Shown in pieces: positions 1 to 8,442 of a stretch of DNA of 41,156 nucleotides. The position numbers and the translations under genes are program-made. Under the pieces are notes generated by a model that worked only from the letters and a program-made list of their open reading frames with translations, made no database searches and was not told the origin of the DNA. The DNA comes from Thermoplasmatales archaeon (lineage in GTDB: Archaea > Thermoplasmatota > E2 > DHVEG-1): positions 116,353 to 157,508 of the forward strand of contig CP070712.1 of NCBI GenBank assembly GCA_020350365.1. The letters run 5' to 3'. The stretch's first letter is position 1, and every line of letters begins with the position of its first letter.

Positions 1-194
1 GCTGCGGAAAGCCCTGCAATTCCAATGAAAACATCGGCATCACATTTTTCAACAATTTCCTTTAAATAATCAGGTGTTCTATGTGCTGATGCAACTTTTA
101 TATCATAATTTATGTCAAACTCATCTAATATTTTTATTGCTTTATCGGCAACTGGCATATCGGATTTAGATCCCAGAATCATTTGAATTTTCAT
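1..194 (-). CDS. purE: PurE (5-carboxyaminoimidazole ribonucleotide mutase or AIR carboxylase), N-terminal part, cut by window edge
   Basis: The minus strand reads from an ATG at 194 to the window edge and gives 64 codons. They begin with the PurE signature ILGSKSDMPVADKA and continue through the substrate-loop motif ASAHRTP to GIAGLSAA. PurE acts in de novo purine synthesis, making 4-carboxy-AIR in the cytoplasm. The C-terminal part lies outside the window, so I cannot tell class I from class II. The start codon sits at the end of an inverted repeat (194-200 and 212-218) whose loop carries AGGCGTG, the only ribosome-binding-like sequence present. Heliorhodopsin is divergent from it. Identification is firm from the motifs. 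Confidence 0.9.
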   Translation of the reverse strand, partial: MKIQMILGSKSDMPVADKAIKILDEFDINYDIKVASAHRTPDYLKEIVEKCDADVFIGIAGLSA

Positions 195-218
195 GTCTAT
201 CACGCCTGGAAATAGACA
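194..218 (-). promoter_or_regulatory. Inverted repeat around the purE ribosome binding site
   Basis: Arms TGTCTAT (194-200) and ATAGACA (212-218) are perfect complements around an 11-base loop. Read on the minus strand, the loop holds AGGCGTG and the 3' arm ends in the A of the purE ATG. As RNA this would show the ribosome binding site in a loop and tie up the first base of the start codon. It may also be chance in A+T-rich DNA. Confidence 0.4.
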
Positions 219-270
219 ATTATTAGTTAATAGTTTCGACCTCACTTTAGAATTGAAATTAAGGCTCAAA

Positions 271-283
271 AAATATAAATATA
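271..283 (+). promoter_or_regulatory. Probable TATA box of the heliorhodopsin gene
   Basis: AAATATAAATATA lies about 40-50 bases before the heliorhodopsin ATG. Archaeal transcription normally starts about 25 bases after the TATA box, so the leader would be short. An AGGG at 311-314 would serve as ribosome binding site. This is read by eye from composition and spacing. Confidence 0.5.
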
Positions 284-320
284 TATTTTTTTTACATTAT
301 TAACAAATTTAGGGATATTT

Positions 321-1082
321 ATGACAGAAAATGAGGATATTTCATTTAGAAGATTTAGAATATTCAATTTAATAATGGGTGGAGTTCATTTTATACAGGT
401 TTTTTTAATTTTGTATCTGAGTAATAATTTTTCTTTACCAATAACATTTACCAATCCTGTATACAATGAAGTAACTAATTCAATTTCTCCAATATCCGAA
501 ACTCTTTTTACTATTAGAGTAGGTCCCTTGGTTGCATTGTTCCTTTTTATTTCAGCTGTAGCTCATATATTGATAGCAACAGTTCTTTACTATCGATATG
601 TAGATCATTTAAAAAATCATATGAACCCATATAGATGGTTTGAATACTCTATTAGTGCTTCTTTAATGATAGTAATTATTGCTTTGTTGACTACTATTTA
701 TGACTTAGGTACACTGCTTGCCTTATTTACATTAACAGCTGTAATGAATCTTATGGGACTTATGATGGAACTTCATAATCAAACGACACAAAAGACAGAT
801 TGGACATCATATATTATTGGCTGTATCGCAGGTATAGTTCCATGGATTGCGATATTCATACCATTGATTGGAGCTGAATCAGTACCTGATTTTGTAATAT
901 ATATATTCATATCAATTGCAATATTTTTTAATTGCTTTGCAATAAATATGTATTTACAGTATAAAAAAATCGGAAAATGGGAAAATTATCTTCATGGAGA
1001 AAAAGTATACATCATCTTAAGTCTAGTAGCAAAGACAGCTCTTGCATGGCAGGTTTTTGCAGGAACTCTTAGACCTATGTAG
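321..1082 (+). CDS. Heliorhodopsin, seven-helix retinal protein
   Basis: The 253-residue membrane protein shows seven hydrophobic segments and heliorhodopsin signatures throughout. Near residues 106-115 the third helix carries WFEYSISASL with the Schiff-base counterion Glu108. The conserved cytoplasmic-side histidines are His23 and His82. The last helix has ILSLVAKTALAWQ with the retinal lysine Lys238. These positions match those I remember for TaHeR from Thermoplasmatales archaeon SG8-52-1. Heliorhodopsins sit in the membrane inverted relative to type I rhodopsins (N-terminus inside), do not pump ions in most tests, and are thought to sense or signal. No retinal-forming oxygenase is visible in the window. 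The gene stands alone with its own TATA box between divergent purE and topoisomerase I, so context gives no signalling partner. Confidence 0.96.
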   Translation: MTENEDISFRRFRIFNLIMGGVHFIQVFLILYLSNNFSLPITFTNPVYNEVTNSISPISETLFTIRVGPLVALFLFISAVAHILIATVLYYRYVDHLKNHMNPYRWFEYSISASLMIVIIALLTTIYDLGTLLALFTLTAVMNLMGLMMELHNQTTQKTDWTSYIIGCIAGIVPWIAIFIPLIGAESVPDFVIYIFISIAIFFNCFAINMYLQYKKIGKWENYLHGEKVYIILSLVAKTALAWQVFAGTLRPM

Positions 1083-1206
1083 AATACAATCAAAACATAT
1101 TTTTAATTTAAAATTATAATAAAAATACGAAAATTTTGTTATTTGATAGTCGTAAAATAATTATATGAGATTCTTATGTTCAGTCCAAATTAAAAATGGA
1201 ATATAA

Positions 1207-3246
1207 ATGAAACTAATTATTTGTGAAAAAAATATTGCAGCTAAACGAATCGCATACATCTTATCTGGTGGAAAATCCAAAACCACCAGGCTTGGAAATA
1301 CCCCTGTTTATGAATTTACAAAAGATGATGAAATTTGGAAGATCGTTGGCTTAAGAGGTCATATCATAAATCTTGATTTCCCTTCCGGATTTAATCAATG
1401 GAACAAGATTGCTCCAGCTGAATTAATTCAAGTAGAACCCTGTAAAATTGTAAGTGAGAAAAATATCGCCTCGACATTGAAATCACTGGTTGATAAAAAT
1501 CCTTTTTTGATTGTTGCAACAGATTTTGATAGAGAAGGAGAGCTAATTGGTGTTGAGGTAATTAATCTAATTAAAGAATATAATAAAGAAATTAATTTAA
1601 TAAAAAGAGCAAAATTTAGTGCAATTACAAATCATGAAATTAAATCTGCTTTTGATAAACTTGCAGAAATTGATTATAACCTTTCTAATGCAGGAGAGTC
1701 CCGTCAGATTATAGATCTAATATGGGGTGCTGTTCTAACTCGTTTTATTTCTTTAACTTCTCAGAGGTATGGTAAAGAATTTCTGTCTATTGGAAGAGTT
1801 CAGTCACCAACTCTTGCCATTCTGGTGGAAAGGGAAAAGGAAATTATAAATTTTGAACCTAAAACTTATTGGAAAATTATTGCAACCTTAAAAAAACACC
1901 AAACATTTGATGCAGACCACAACAAAGGTCAATTTTGGGATGAAACTGAAGTAAATGAAATTTTTTCAAAGATTAAATCTAGTACAAAAGCAAGAATACA
2001 AAAAGTTGATAAAAAAATATTAAAGGAGTACCCACCAGCTCCATTTAATACAACTTCATTTCTTGAATCCTCGTCTCATCTCGGTTTTTCTGCAGCAAAA
2101 GCAATGAGTATTGCTGAAGAGCTCTACATGAGTGGTCTAATATCATATCCAAGAACAGATAACACAGTTTATCCACATTCACTAAACATCAAAGGTATTT
2201 TACAGAAACTTTCAAATTCTCAATTTTCAAAAGAAGCAAATGAAGTTATTAATAATGGTAGATCTAGCCCAACTCGTGGAAAAAAAATGACTACAGATCA
2301 CCCACCAATTCATCCTGTTGGTGTACCAAAAAATATTACCCTGACTTCAGATAAACAAAAGATTTATGAACTTATTTGTAGAAGATTTTTAGCAACCCTT
2401 GCAAAGGATGCAGTTTCAGAGAGTGTTAATGTTTCTATTGATATTTCCAGTGAAGAGTTCTTGGCAAGTGGTTATAGGGTTCTTGAGCCAAACTGGAAAA
2501 ATATTTATACTTACTTTAAAGAAAAAAGAAAACCACTGCCTGAATTAATTGAAGGGGAAACAATAGACGTTGTTAAAATTACTCTAAAAGAAGATCAAAC
2601 AAAACCTCCTAAAAGATACACTCAAGGTTCTTTAATTACAAAAATGGAGCAGCTTTCACTTGGTACAAAATCGACTCGTCATGAAATTATCAACAAATTG
2701 TATCTTAGAAAATATATTACTTTGTCTCCTCTTGCACCAACTCCCCTTGCAATTGCAGTTATTGATGCTCTTGAGGATTGTGATGTTGTCAAACCACAAA
2801 TGACTGCAACACTTGAGGAGGATATGGATTTAATATCAGAAGGTAAAAAAACCTTGGATGAGACTGTGAATGAATCACGTCAGATGCTTACAAATGTAAT
2901 GAATACACTTGAAAAAGAGAAGGAAAAAATTAGAATTAGTATAAAAGAAGCTCAAATGAAACAAAATACAGTTGGAAAATGTCCAAAATGTGGAAAACCT
3001 ATGATTATCAGAACTTCAAAGAGGAATAAAAGATTCGTTGGTTGTACAGGTTATCCTGATTGTAAAAACACTTATTCTCTTCCCCAAAAAGGAAATATTG
3101 TTGTCACAGATAAAGTATGTAAGGAATGTAATACTCCTATTGTTAAAATCAAATCAAAGGGAAAAAAAGCTTGGGAGCTTTGTTTAAACAATGAATGCTC
3201 TGCCAAAAAACCTTCTTACAAAAAAATGATAACAGAAACACAATAA
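1207..3246 (+). CDS. topA: DNA topoisomerase I, type IA
   Basis: This 679-residue protein has a TOPRIM domain at the N-terminus (start LIICEKNIAAKRIA, acidic motif ATDFDREGE near 104-112). The strand-cleaving motif SYPRTDNTVYP has its active tyrosine at residue 314. The HPPIHPVG motif follows near 380. The C-terminus carries two zinc ribbons: CPKCGKPM...GCTGYPDC, then CKECNTP...CLNNEC. It relaxes negatively supercoiled DNA by a covalent 5'-phosphotyrosine intermediate. Length and domain order are those of archaeal topoisomerase IA (TopA or TopoIII-like). No helicase domain is present, so it is not reverse gyrase. It is transcribed alone, 124 bases after heliorhodopsin. Confidence 0.95.
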   Translation: MKLIICEKNIAAKRIAYILSGGKSKTTRLGNTPVYEFTKDDEIWKIVGLRGHIINLDFPSGFNQWNKIAPAELIQVEPCKIVSEKNIASTLKSLVDKNPFLIVATDFDREGELIGVEVINLIKEYNKEINLIKRAKFSAITNHEIKSAFDKLAEIDYNLSNAGESRQIIDLIWGAVLTRFISLTSQRYGKEFLSIGRVQSPTLAILVEREKEIINFEPKTYWKIIATLKKHQTFDADHNKGQFWDETEVNEIFSKIKSSTKARIQKVDKKILKEYPPAPFNTTSFLESSSHLGFSAAKAMSIAEELYMSGLISYPRTDNTVYPHSLNIKGILQKLSNSQFSKEANEVINNGRSSPTRGKKMTTDHPPIHPVGVPKNITLTSDKQKIYELICRRFLATLAKDAVSESVNVSIDISSEEFLASGYRVLEPNWKNIYTYFKEKRKPLPELIEGETIDVVKITLKEDQTKPPKRYTQGSLITKMEQLSLGTKSTRHEIINKLYLRKYITLSPLAPTPLAIAVIDALEDCDVVKPQMTATLEEDMDLISEGKKTLDETVNESRQMLTNVMNTLEKEKEKIRISIKEAQMKQNTVGKCPKCGKPMIIRTSKRNKRFVGCTGYPDCKNTYSLPQKGNIVVTDKVCKECNTPIVKIKSKGKKAWELCLNNECSAKKPSYKKMITETQ

Positions 3247-3308
3247 ACTATTTATATATGTTTTATTAACATTATTTTTATATATAAATAATGCAATAGG
3301 TGTTATTG

Positions 3309-5114
3309 ATGAAATATTCAAAACTAAGAAATAAAATGGTTTTGTCTGTGATAATATTACTTATCTTAGGCTCCGTTGGATCATTTGGAATTTCAAATAA
3401 TGTTGAAAAAATGAACCTGAAAATTAAGATCATGGTTAAAAATTCAGATGTTAGTTTTAATACCATGAATTTTAATGAGGAGCTAAATTCTAATAAAATA
3501 AATACCCTAGGGACAATGGGCTATGATCCATATGATAATTTAGTTGTAACAAACTTATCAGTAAACGAATCATATCCTTCTATTATTACAGCTGGAAGAA
3601 ACAGCCTTGTAGCATATGAATCTGAAGATGATGGCCCAACTTCTATTTGGTTTAGATATTCAACGAATTATGGTCAAAAATGGTCAAATCAAACAAAAAT
3701 AAAAGCTTGGTTAAATAATGACCTAATAGAGATAAACTCACCAAGTTTAAGTATTGAACCTTTTAGTAATAGCGCCTACGGTATGTATAAATCACCTCTT
3801 AAAAATTCAGCAGTTTTTGGATATTTTGAAATTGATGATATAGCAAGTCCTACTAGTCTTTATACTTCTACATATGAATGGACTGGTTTTGAAGATCCAG
3901 AAGGCAACCCAGATATTACTTATTCTTTTTGGGATTTTGATACTCCTCAAATAATTTCTTATAAAAATACAACCACTCCATGGGTGATTGCTCTTACCGG
4001 TAGTACGAATTATACATATCAAGGGGTTGGAGCATGCACAGATTCTATAATGTTTTGTTTTCAGGATTTAATTTATCCTGAAAGATATGTTACATTAACC
4101 TGGTTTTCAGAAATAGAGCATTGCAGCAATATTTCAATTTCTAGAATTTACACTGACTCAATTATTTATGGTATATGTGAAATTAATAACGGATCAAAGC
4201 AAGATTTACTTTTCTTTGAAGGCAATCCCCATTCATGGTATACTGGAAGCGACCTTAAAAATCAAACCTTCACTAGTTCCAGCAGCCTTACAAACCCGCA
4301 CATAGATTTGAAAGATGATGAAATCTATATCGTTGCTGATTCAGAATCTGATGGTATTGTTCTCTATAATTCTAGTGATAGTGGTAAATCCTGGATTATA
4401 AAAGAAGTAACTGAAAATATAATTCCCCCAGGTTCAGATCCAAATTACCCAATGATATATGCAAACGATGAAATTTTAGTTTGTACCTTTACCGAATCTG
4501 GTAATATTTTTCTAACTAATTCAACAAATAATGGTCTGAATTGGAGTGATCCAGTACAATTGAATAGTGAGATTGACTCAGTTGTAGATGAATATCGATT
4601 TGCTGATATAGTCGATAAAGATAATATTATTTGGACTGATAATAGGAATGGAAATTACGACATATATTCAGTTGTTAGAATCCCAGAAATAGATATGACG
4701 GTTATACCAGAAAGTGTCATGATTATGGGTGAAAATATACCTTTTATAAAAGCGAAAAACTGGATAACGTTTACAATACAAAACAACGGCAATGATTTCG
4801 TTGAAAAAGTTCCTGTTGAAGTCACATATGAACGTCAAAATGAAAGCCAACCCACAGATTATGGTGCAACTGTTTATTACTTAAATCCAGGAGATAAAGA
4901 AGAATTTAAAAGACCTCTCTTTAGATTAACATTAAGTGAATTTATTAATACACTTATGGATTATGCAGGAATACAAAATATAACAGTTACAGTAGATCCA
5001 AAAAACATATATGATGACGTAAATCCTGAGGATAACAGTTATACTATTTCAGTTACATATAAAGAAATATTTCCAAGATTAGCATTTTTAGAATCTATTC
5101 TATTAGCCCTATAA
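3309..5114 (+). CDS. Secreted sialidase-like (BNR/Asp-box) beta-propeller protein
   Basis: The product is about 601 residues. I prefer the ATG at 3309 over the in-frame GTG at 3300 because AGGTG (3298-3302) then sits at ribosome-binding distance. An N-terminal signal peptide (residues about 8-30) is followed by a long beta-rich region with Asp-box-like repeats: STNYGQKW, SSDSGKSW and STNNGLNW. These resemble BNR repeats of sialidase-fold propellers. From about residue 455 a CARDB- or Ig-like domain follows. I see no complete set of sialidase catalytic residues, so enzyme activity is not supported. It could bind or process extracellular glycans or proteins. The C-terminus (KEIFPRLAFLESILLAL) is weakly like the tails of two other secreted proteins here. 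Its stop overlaps the convergent mtnA stop by 6 bases. Confidence 0.75.
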   Translation: MKYSKLRNKMVLSVIILLILGSVGSFGISNNVEKMNLKIKIMVKNSDVSFNTMNFNEELNSNKINTLGTMGYDPYDNLVVTNLSVNESYPSIITAGRNSLVAYESEDDGPTSIWFRYSTNYGQKWSNQTKIKAWLNNDLIEINSPSLSIEPFSNSAYGMYKSPLKNSAVFGYFEIDDIASPTSLYTSTYEWTGFEDPEGNPDITYSFWDFDTPQIISYKNTTTPWVIALTGSTNYTYQGVGACTDSIMFCFQDLIYPERYVTLTWFSEIEHCSNISISRIYTDSIIYGICEINNGSKQDLLFFEGNPHSWYTGSDLKNQTFTSSSSLTNPHIDLKDDEIYIVADSESDGIVLYNSSDSGKSWIIKEVTENIIPPGSDPNYPMIYANDEILVCTFTESGNIFLTNSTNNGLNWSDPVQLNSEIDSVVDEYRFADIVDKDNIIWTDNRNGNYDIYSVVRIPEIDMTVIPESVMIMGENIPFIKAKNWITFTIQNNGNDFVEKVPVEVTYERQNESQPTDYGATVYYLNPGDKEEFKRPLFRLTLSEFINTLMDYAGIQNITVTVDPKNIYDDVNPEDNSYTISVTYKEIFPRLAFLESILLAL

Positions 5115-6074
5115 TTCAATTAATTTCTCAATTATCTTTTCTTCTGTAATGTAACCAGTAACATATTTTGAAGGTGTAACATCAAAAGCAGGATTTCTTA
5201 CTTTTGTCCACTCAGGCATAATGGTTTTTTCATTAATAACTGCCAGTTCTTTTCTGTCACGTTCTTCTATTTTAATTTGACTACCATCTTCAATTGATTT
5301 ATCAAAAGTACTTATTGGTGCTGCAACATAAAATGGGATATTATTTTCTTTTGCAATTACTGCTTTTTCATATGTTCCAATTTTATTTGCAAAATCACCA
5401 TTTTTTGCAATCCTATCTGCTCCAGTAATAACCATGTCAATTTCACCATTTTTCATAAAATATCCAGCTGCGTTATCAGCAATTACAGCATGCGGAATTT
5501 TTTCTTCCTCCAATTCCCAATCAGTAAGTAAACCCTGCAAACGAGGCCGTGTTTCATCAGCATATACAAATATCTTTTTTCCTTTTTCATGAGCAATTCT
5601 AATTGTTGCAAGTGCTGTTCCATAATCAACAGTTGCAAGAGCACCAGCATTACAATGCGTTAGTATTTTCATGCCATCTTTGATGATTTTATCTCCATTT
5701 TCACCAATTCTTCTACATCTATTTATTATGTCTTCAACATATTCATTAGCAGCATTTAGCTCGTTTTCGCCATTTTTTATTTTTTCAATCATATAATCAA
5801 TTGCAAAAAATAAGTCATTGGCAGTAGGGCGGGTCTTACGTAATATTTCAGCTGTGTATTTTATATTGTCTTTACCTAATACCATACCATATACAGCAGC
5901 AGCACCAATTGCAGGTGCACCACGAACGACCATTTCTTTTATTGCAAATGCACAATCTTCAACATTTTTTGCAGTAAAAATTTCTAAATTATAAGGTAGT
6001 TTTCTTTGATCAATTAATTTTAATTCTCCATTTTCAAACCATAATGCTCTCCATTGTTTTCCTTTGATCTTCAT
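5109..6074 (-). CDS. mtnA: S-methyl-5-thioribose-1-phosphate isomerase (eIF2B-alpha-like family)
   Basis: The 321-residue protein opens with the MtnA-type segment GELKLIDQRKLP and has the VVRGAPAIG motif at about 49-57. The proposed catalytic cysteine is Cys141 in THCNAG and the catalytic aspartate Asp220 in TGADRI. It interconverts 5-methylthioribose 1-phosphate and 5-methylthioribulose 1-phosphate in methionine salvage or the related DHAP shunt. A close relative, ribose-1,5-bisphosphate isomerase, shares the fold, but the N-terminal segment favours MtnA. Its ATG overlaps the stop of the upstream aldolase-like gene as ATGA, so the pair is probably translated together. At 321 residues it is a little short for the family. 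Confidence 0.88.
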   Translation of the reverse strand: MKIKGKQWRALWFENGELKLIDQRKLPYNLEIFTAKNVEDCAFAIKEMVVRGAPAIGAAAVYGMVLGKDNIKYTAEILRKTRPTANDLFFAIDYMIEKIKNGENELNAANEYVEDIINRCRRIGENGDKIIKDGMKILTHCNAGALATVDYGTALATIRIAHEKGKKIFVYADETRPRLQGLLTDWELEEEKIPHAVIADNAAGYFMKNGEIDMVITGADRIAKNGDFANKIGTYEKAVIAKENNIPFYVAAPISTFDKSIEDGSQIKIEERDRKELAVINEKTIMPEWTKVRNPAFDVTPSKYVTGYITEEKIIEKLIEL

Positions 6075-6643
6075 TTTAACTCCTCACATACATTTTCCAC
6101 TAAATCTTCAACGATTTTCAAACTATTTCCAACAAATATTACACCATGATTTTTGATTACCACTTTTGTACTGTCTCTAAGTTTTAGTAGAATTTCTTTT
6201 GCCTGTTCAAGAGTACCATTAGGATATTCAACTTCAGTTTTTGGTATAATGTTTTCCATTTTTCTTGCTATTTGCTTATCATCAATTTGAATAATTGCTT
6301 TAACCTCATCTCTTGCATTATGTATAATCCAATGAACTGGTGTCTCTATTCTTGGTTCTTTAGGACCCATTACTAAAAGTAATTTCTTAAATGGATTATA
6401 ATCTACAATCTCAAGAAAATCTTCAGTATTAATTTCAAAATTATTACTGTTTTTCACATTAATTAACATACGTTTGCCGTATTTCATACTTACAAATATG
6501 TCAGAAATATCTTTTAATAATTCTATTGTTTTTAACTTCCTAATTGCTTTTATAATTTCAGGTATGAGTGGGCAATTACAAATTTCCTTTGTAACATATA
6601 AAGTCTGAAAACCATAATTTGGATATACTTGATTATTCATCAT
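6071..6643 (-). CDS. Degenerate class II aldolase/adducin-family protein, coupled to mtnA
   Basis: The 190-residue protein aligns by eye with class II (zinc) aldolases such as fuculose-phosphate aldolase. The catalytic-type glutamate is kept (Glu100, in RIETPVHWIIHNAR), as is the third zinc histidine (His166, in KNHGVIF). The usual HxH zinc pair is replaced by Gln119 and Asp121 in AIIQIDD, and the N-terminal GNxS phosphate loop is not recognisable. In methionine salvage and the DHAP shunt, MtnA is followed by a class II aldolase or the related dehydratase MtnB, so the position is meaningful. Whether this copy still binds metal is unclear. It may be a changed enzyme or a non-catalytic partner of MtnA. 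No clear ribosome binding site precedes the ATG. Confidence 0.7.
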   Translation of the reverse strand: MMNNQVYPNYGFQTLYVTKEICNCPLIPEIIKAIRKLKTIELLKDISDIFVSMKYGKRMLINVKNSNNFEINTEDFLEIVDYNPFKKLLLVMGPKEPRIETPVHWIIHNARDEVKAIIQIDDKQIARKMENIIPKTEVEYPNGTLEQAKEILLKLRDSTKVVIKNHGVIFVGNSLKIVEDLVENVCEELK

Positions 6644-6777
6644 ATTCTTGTAAAGTTAAACAGTTATTTTATTTTTTACTATTTTATTTTTTTAATAGTA
6701 GTAATATTTTTATATTAACATTTGATTTATGAAAACTGTTATTTTACTGCAATGCAAAAAAATTTGAGGGGATAATA

Positions 6778-7476
6778 ATGTCAAAATTATCAAATGCTGA
6801 TATTCTAGAAAATGTAATGCAAGGACTCTTTACAACAGCTGGTACAAAGACCAGTAAAAAATTCGCAGTTGCAGTAATTAATGCAATAACCAAAGCTTTG
6901 GAACAAAAATATGATTTTTTAAAATATGTTAAATTTAATATTGATGGTGAATCTGATGAATTTGTAAATGTATCATCAGACTTGAATTCTATTGAGCTAA
7001 TTAGCGTCGGTCAAGCGGTTGAGGCTATTGTAAAGGTTATATTTATGGATTTTAAGGATAAGGCTGGACTTTATTTTATTAATGAATTTAAGAAAAATAC
7101 TGGAGAAGATACAATTTCCAATCTTAAAGACGCTGGCATAGATTTTGAACTTCTTCAAATTCAACAGAATTATTTATACAGGCAGAGAGAAAGAATAAAA
7201 AGTAAATCTGATTCTAAGGATGATTTTTTATCAAAGAAAGAAAAAAGCTTATTGAACTATTCATGGGAAAATGTATCAAATTGGGAATATGATGCTAATA
7301 ATCGAAATTGCAAAATATATGATAAGAATGGCAATGTTCTAGATGATATAGATTTAGATAAAATTGTTAAAAAATATATTATATATTTAACAGATGCTAA
7401 CTCTGTTGAAAAACCAACAGATTATAAAATGGAGGATAAAGAAAAAGGTTTGAAGATTAAGAAATCATCTGATTAG
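6778..7476 (+). CDS. Unrecognised protein, first of a tandem paralogue pair
   Basis: I do not recognise this 232-residue family. It has no signal peptide or membrane span and looks like a soluble, mostly helical protein with a highly charged C-terminal tail (from about residue 205). GAGGGGAT at 6765-6772 is a strong ribosome binding site. It aligns without gaps over roughly the first 135 residues with the next gene; shared blocks are AITKxLExKYDFLK, the SSDxNSIE stretch, FIxE and ISNLKDxGxDxELxQIQQxYLYR. A second shared block, YSWxNVSNWxxD, lies near 160. It lacks the C-terminal winged-helix-like part of its partner. The pair probably forms a heterodimer, which is inference from their homology and adjacency. 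Confidence 0.7.
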   Translation: MSKLSNADILENVMQGLFTTAGTKTSKKFAVAVINAITKALEQKYDFLKYVKFNIDGESDEFVNVSSDLNSIELISVGQAVEAIVKVIFMDFKDKAGLYFINEFKKNTGEDTISNLKDAGIDFELLQIQQNYLYRQRERIKSKSDSKDDFLSKKEKSLLNYSWENVSNWEYDANNRNCKIYDKNGNVLDDIDLDKIVKKYIIYLTDANSVEKPTDYKMEDKEKGLKIKKSSD

Positions 7477-7508
7477 AAAAATCTTTGATAATAGATTAAT
7501 TTACAAAG

Positions 7509-7532
7509 ATATCGATAGGAGAGGATCGATAT
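7509..7532 (+). promoter_or_regulatory. Perfect inverted repeat with the Shine-Dalgarno sequence in its loop
   Basis: Arms ATATCGAT (7509-7516) and ATCGATAT (7525-7532) flank the 8-base loop AGGAGAGG (7517-7524), itself the ribosome binding site. The 3' arm includes the first two bases of the ATG of the second paralogue. As RNA it would form an 8-base-pair hairpin over the start. As DNA it could be an operator. Either way it could set the ratio of the two paralogues. Confidence 0.55.
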
Positions 7533-8421
7533 GTATAAGTTGCAAAATTCTGATTTACTAAAAAGTATATTAAAAGCCATCTATCTTACAGCTAGCCGAA
7601 GAACTGCCCCGAGTTTTGCAATCGCAGTTATTGGTGCTATTACTAAAACTCTTGAATCAAAATATGATTTTTTAAAAAATATTGTTTTTCATGATGAAGG
7701 AAGCTCAGATGACTTAATATTTATTAGTAGTGATGTTAACTCTATTGAACCTTACATTGTCGCAAAAGCAATAGAAAGTATAGTTCAGGTTGTTTATTTG
7801 GATTTAAAAGAAAAAGCTGGATTTTTCTTTATCAAGGAACTTATCAGGAATGCTGGTGAAAATGTTATTTCAAATCTTAAAGATATCGGCGTTGATTTAG
7901 AACTTATTCAGATTCAGCAGCATTATTTGTATAGACGTCAGAATTTAAGCGGTAAAACCAAATTAAACATGGGTCAGAAACAACTCAATAACGTAAGTCT
8001 ACTTGGATATTCATGGAAGAATGTTTCAAATTGGAAATTTGATACCGGAAACAAAAATTGCGTTATTTTTGATAAAAATGGAAAAGAATTAGATAAGATA
8101 AATCTTGATACAGTTGTTAGAAAATATATAAGTAGTATATCTGATGATGGTAGAAATATAACTGATGAAAATAAAGAGGAAATAAAAAAGATTGAGCTTA
8201 CTAATAAAGAATTTGAACTTTTAAATATGATCCAGAGTCAAGATACTGATTTCGAGTCTGCAACTGCTCTTCTTCATATAACTCAAGAAGAACTAAAGGA
8301 AATAATTCGAAAATTATTAACATCTGAATTATTACATTATGTATCATCAGATGAAATAGCTCTAACAGAAATTGGAATCGCGTATTTAAAGGAAAGAAAA
8401 AGGACTGTTAAAATATTTTGA
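7531..8421 (+). CDS. Unrecognised protein, second tandem paralogue, with C-terminal winged-helix-like domain
   Basis: The 296-residue product is homologous to the preceding gene over residues 1 to about 205. It then adds about 80 residues (from KKIELTNKEFELLNMIQ) with the look of a winged helix: helix, helix-turn-helix (ATALLHITQEELKEIIRKLL) and a hairpin (LLHYVSSDEIALTEIGIAYL). This suggests nucleic-acid binding or protein contact. The body has no membrane span and no motif I recognise. It starts 54 bases after its partner stops and is almost certainly in the same transcript. Its ribosome binding site lies in the loop of an inverted repeat (7509-7532). Function is unknown; a regulator built from two unequal subunits is a hypothesis. 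Confidence 0.7.
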   Translation: MYKLQNSDLLKSILKAIYLTASRRTAPSFAIAVIGAITKTLESKYDFLKNIVFHDEGSSDDLIFISSDVNSIEPYIVAKAIESIVQVVYLDLKEKAGFFFIKELIRNAGENVISNLKDIGVDLELIQIQQHYLYRRQNLSGKTKLNMGQKQLNNVSLLGYSWKNVSNWKFDTGNKNCVIFDKNGKELDKINLDTVVRKYISSISDDGRNITDENKEEIKKIELTNKEFELLNMIQSQDTDFESATALLHITQEELKEIIRKLLTSELLHYVSSDEIALTEIGIAYLKERKRTVKIF

Positions 8422-8442
8422 AAAAATTTTAATTATTAAATT

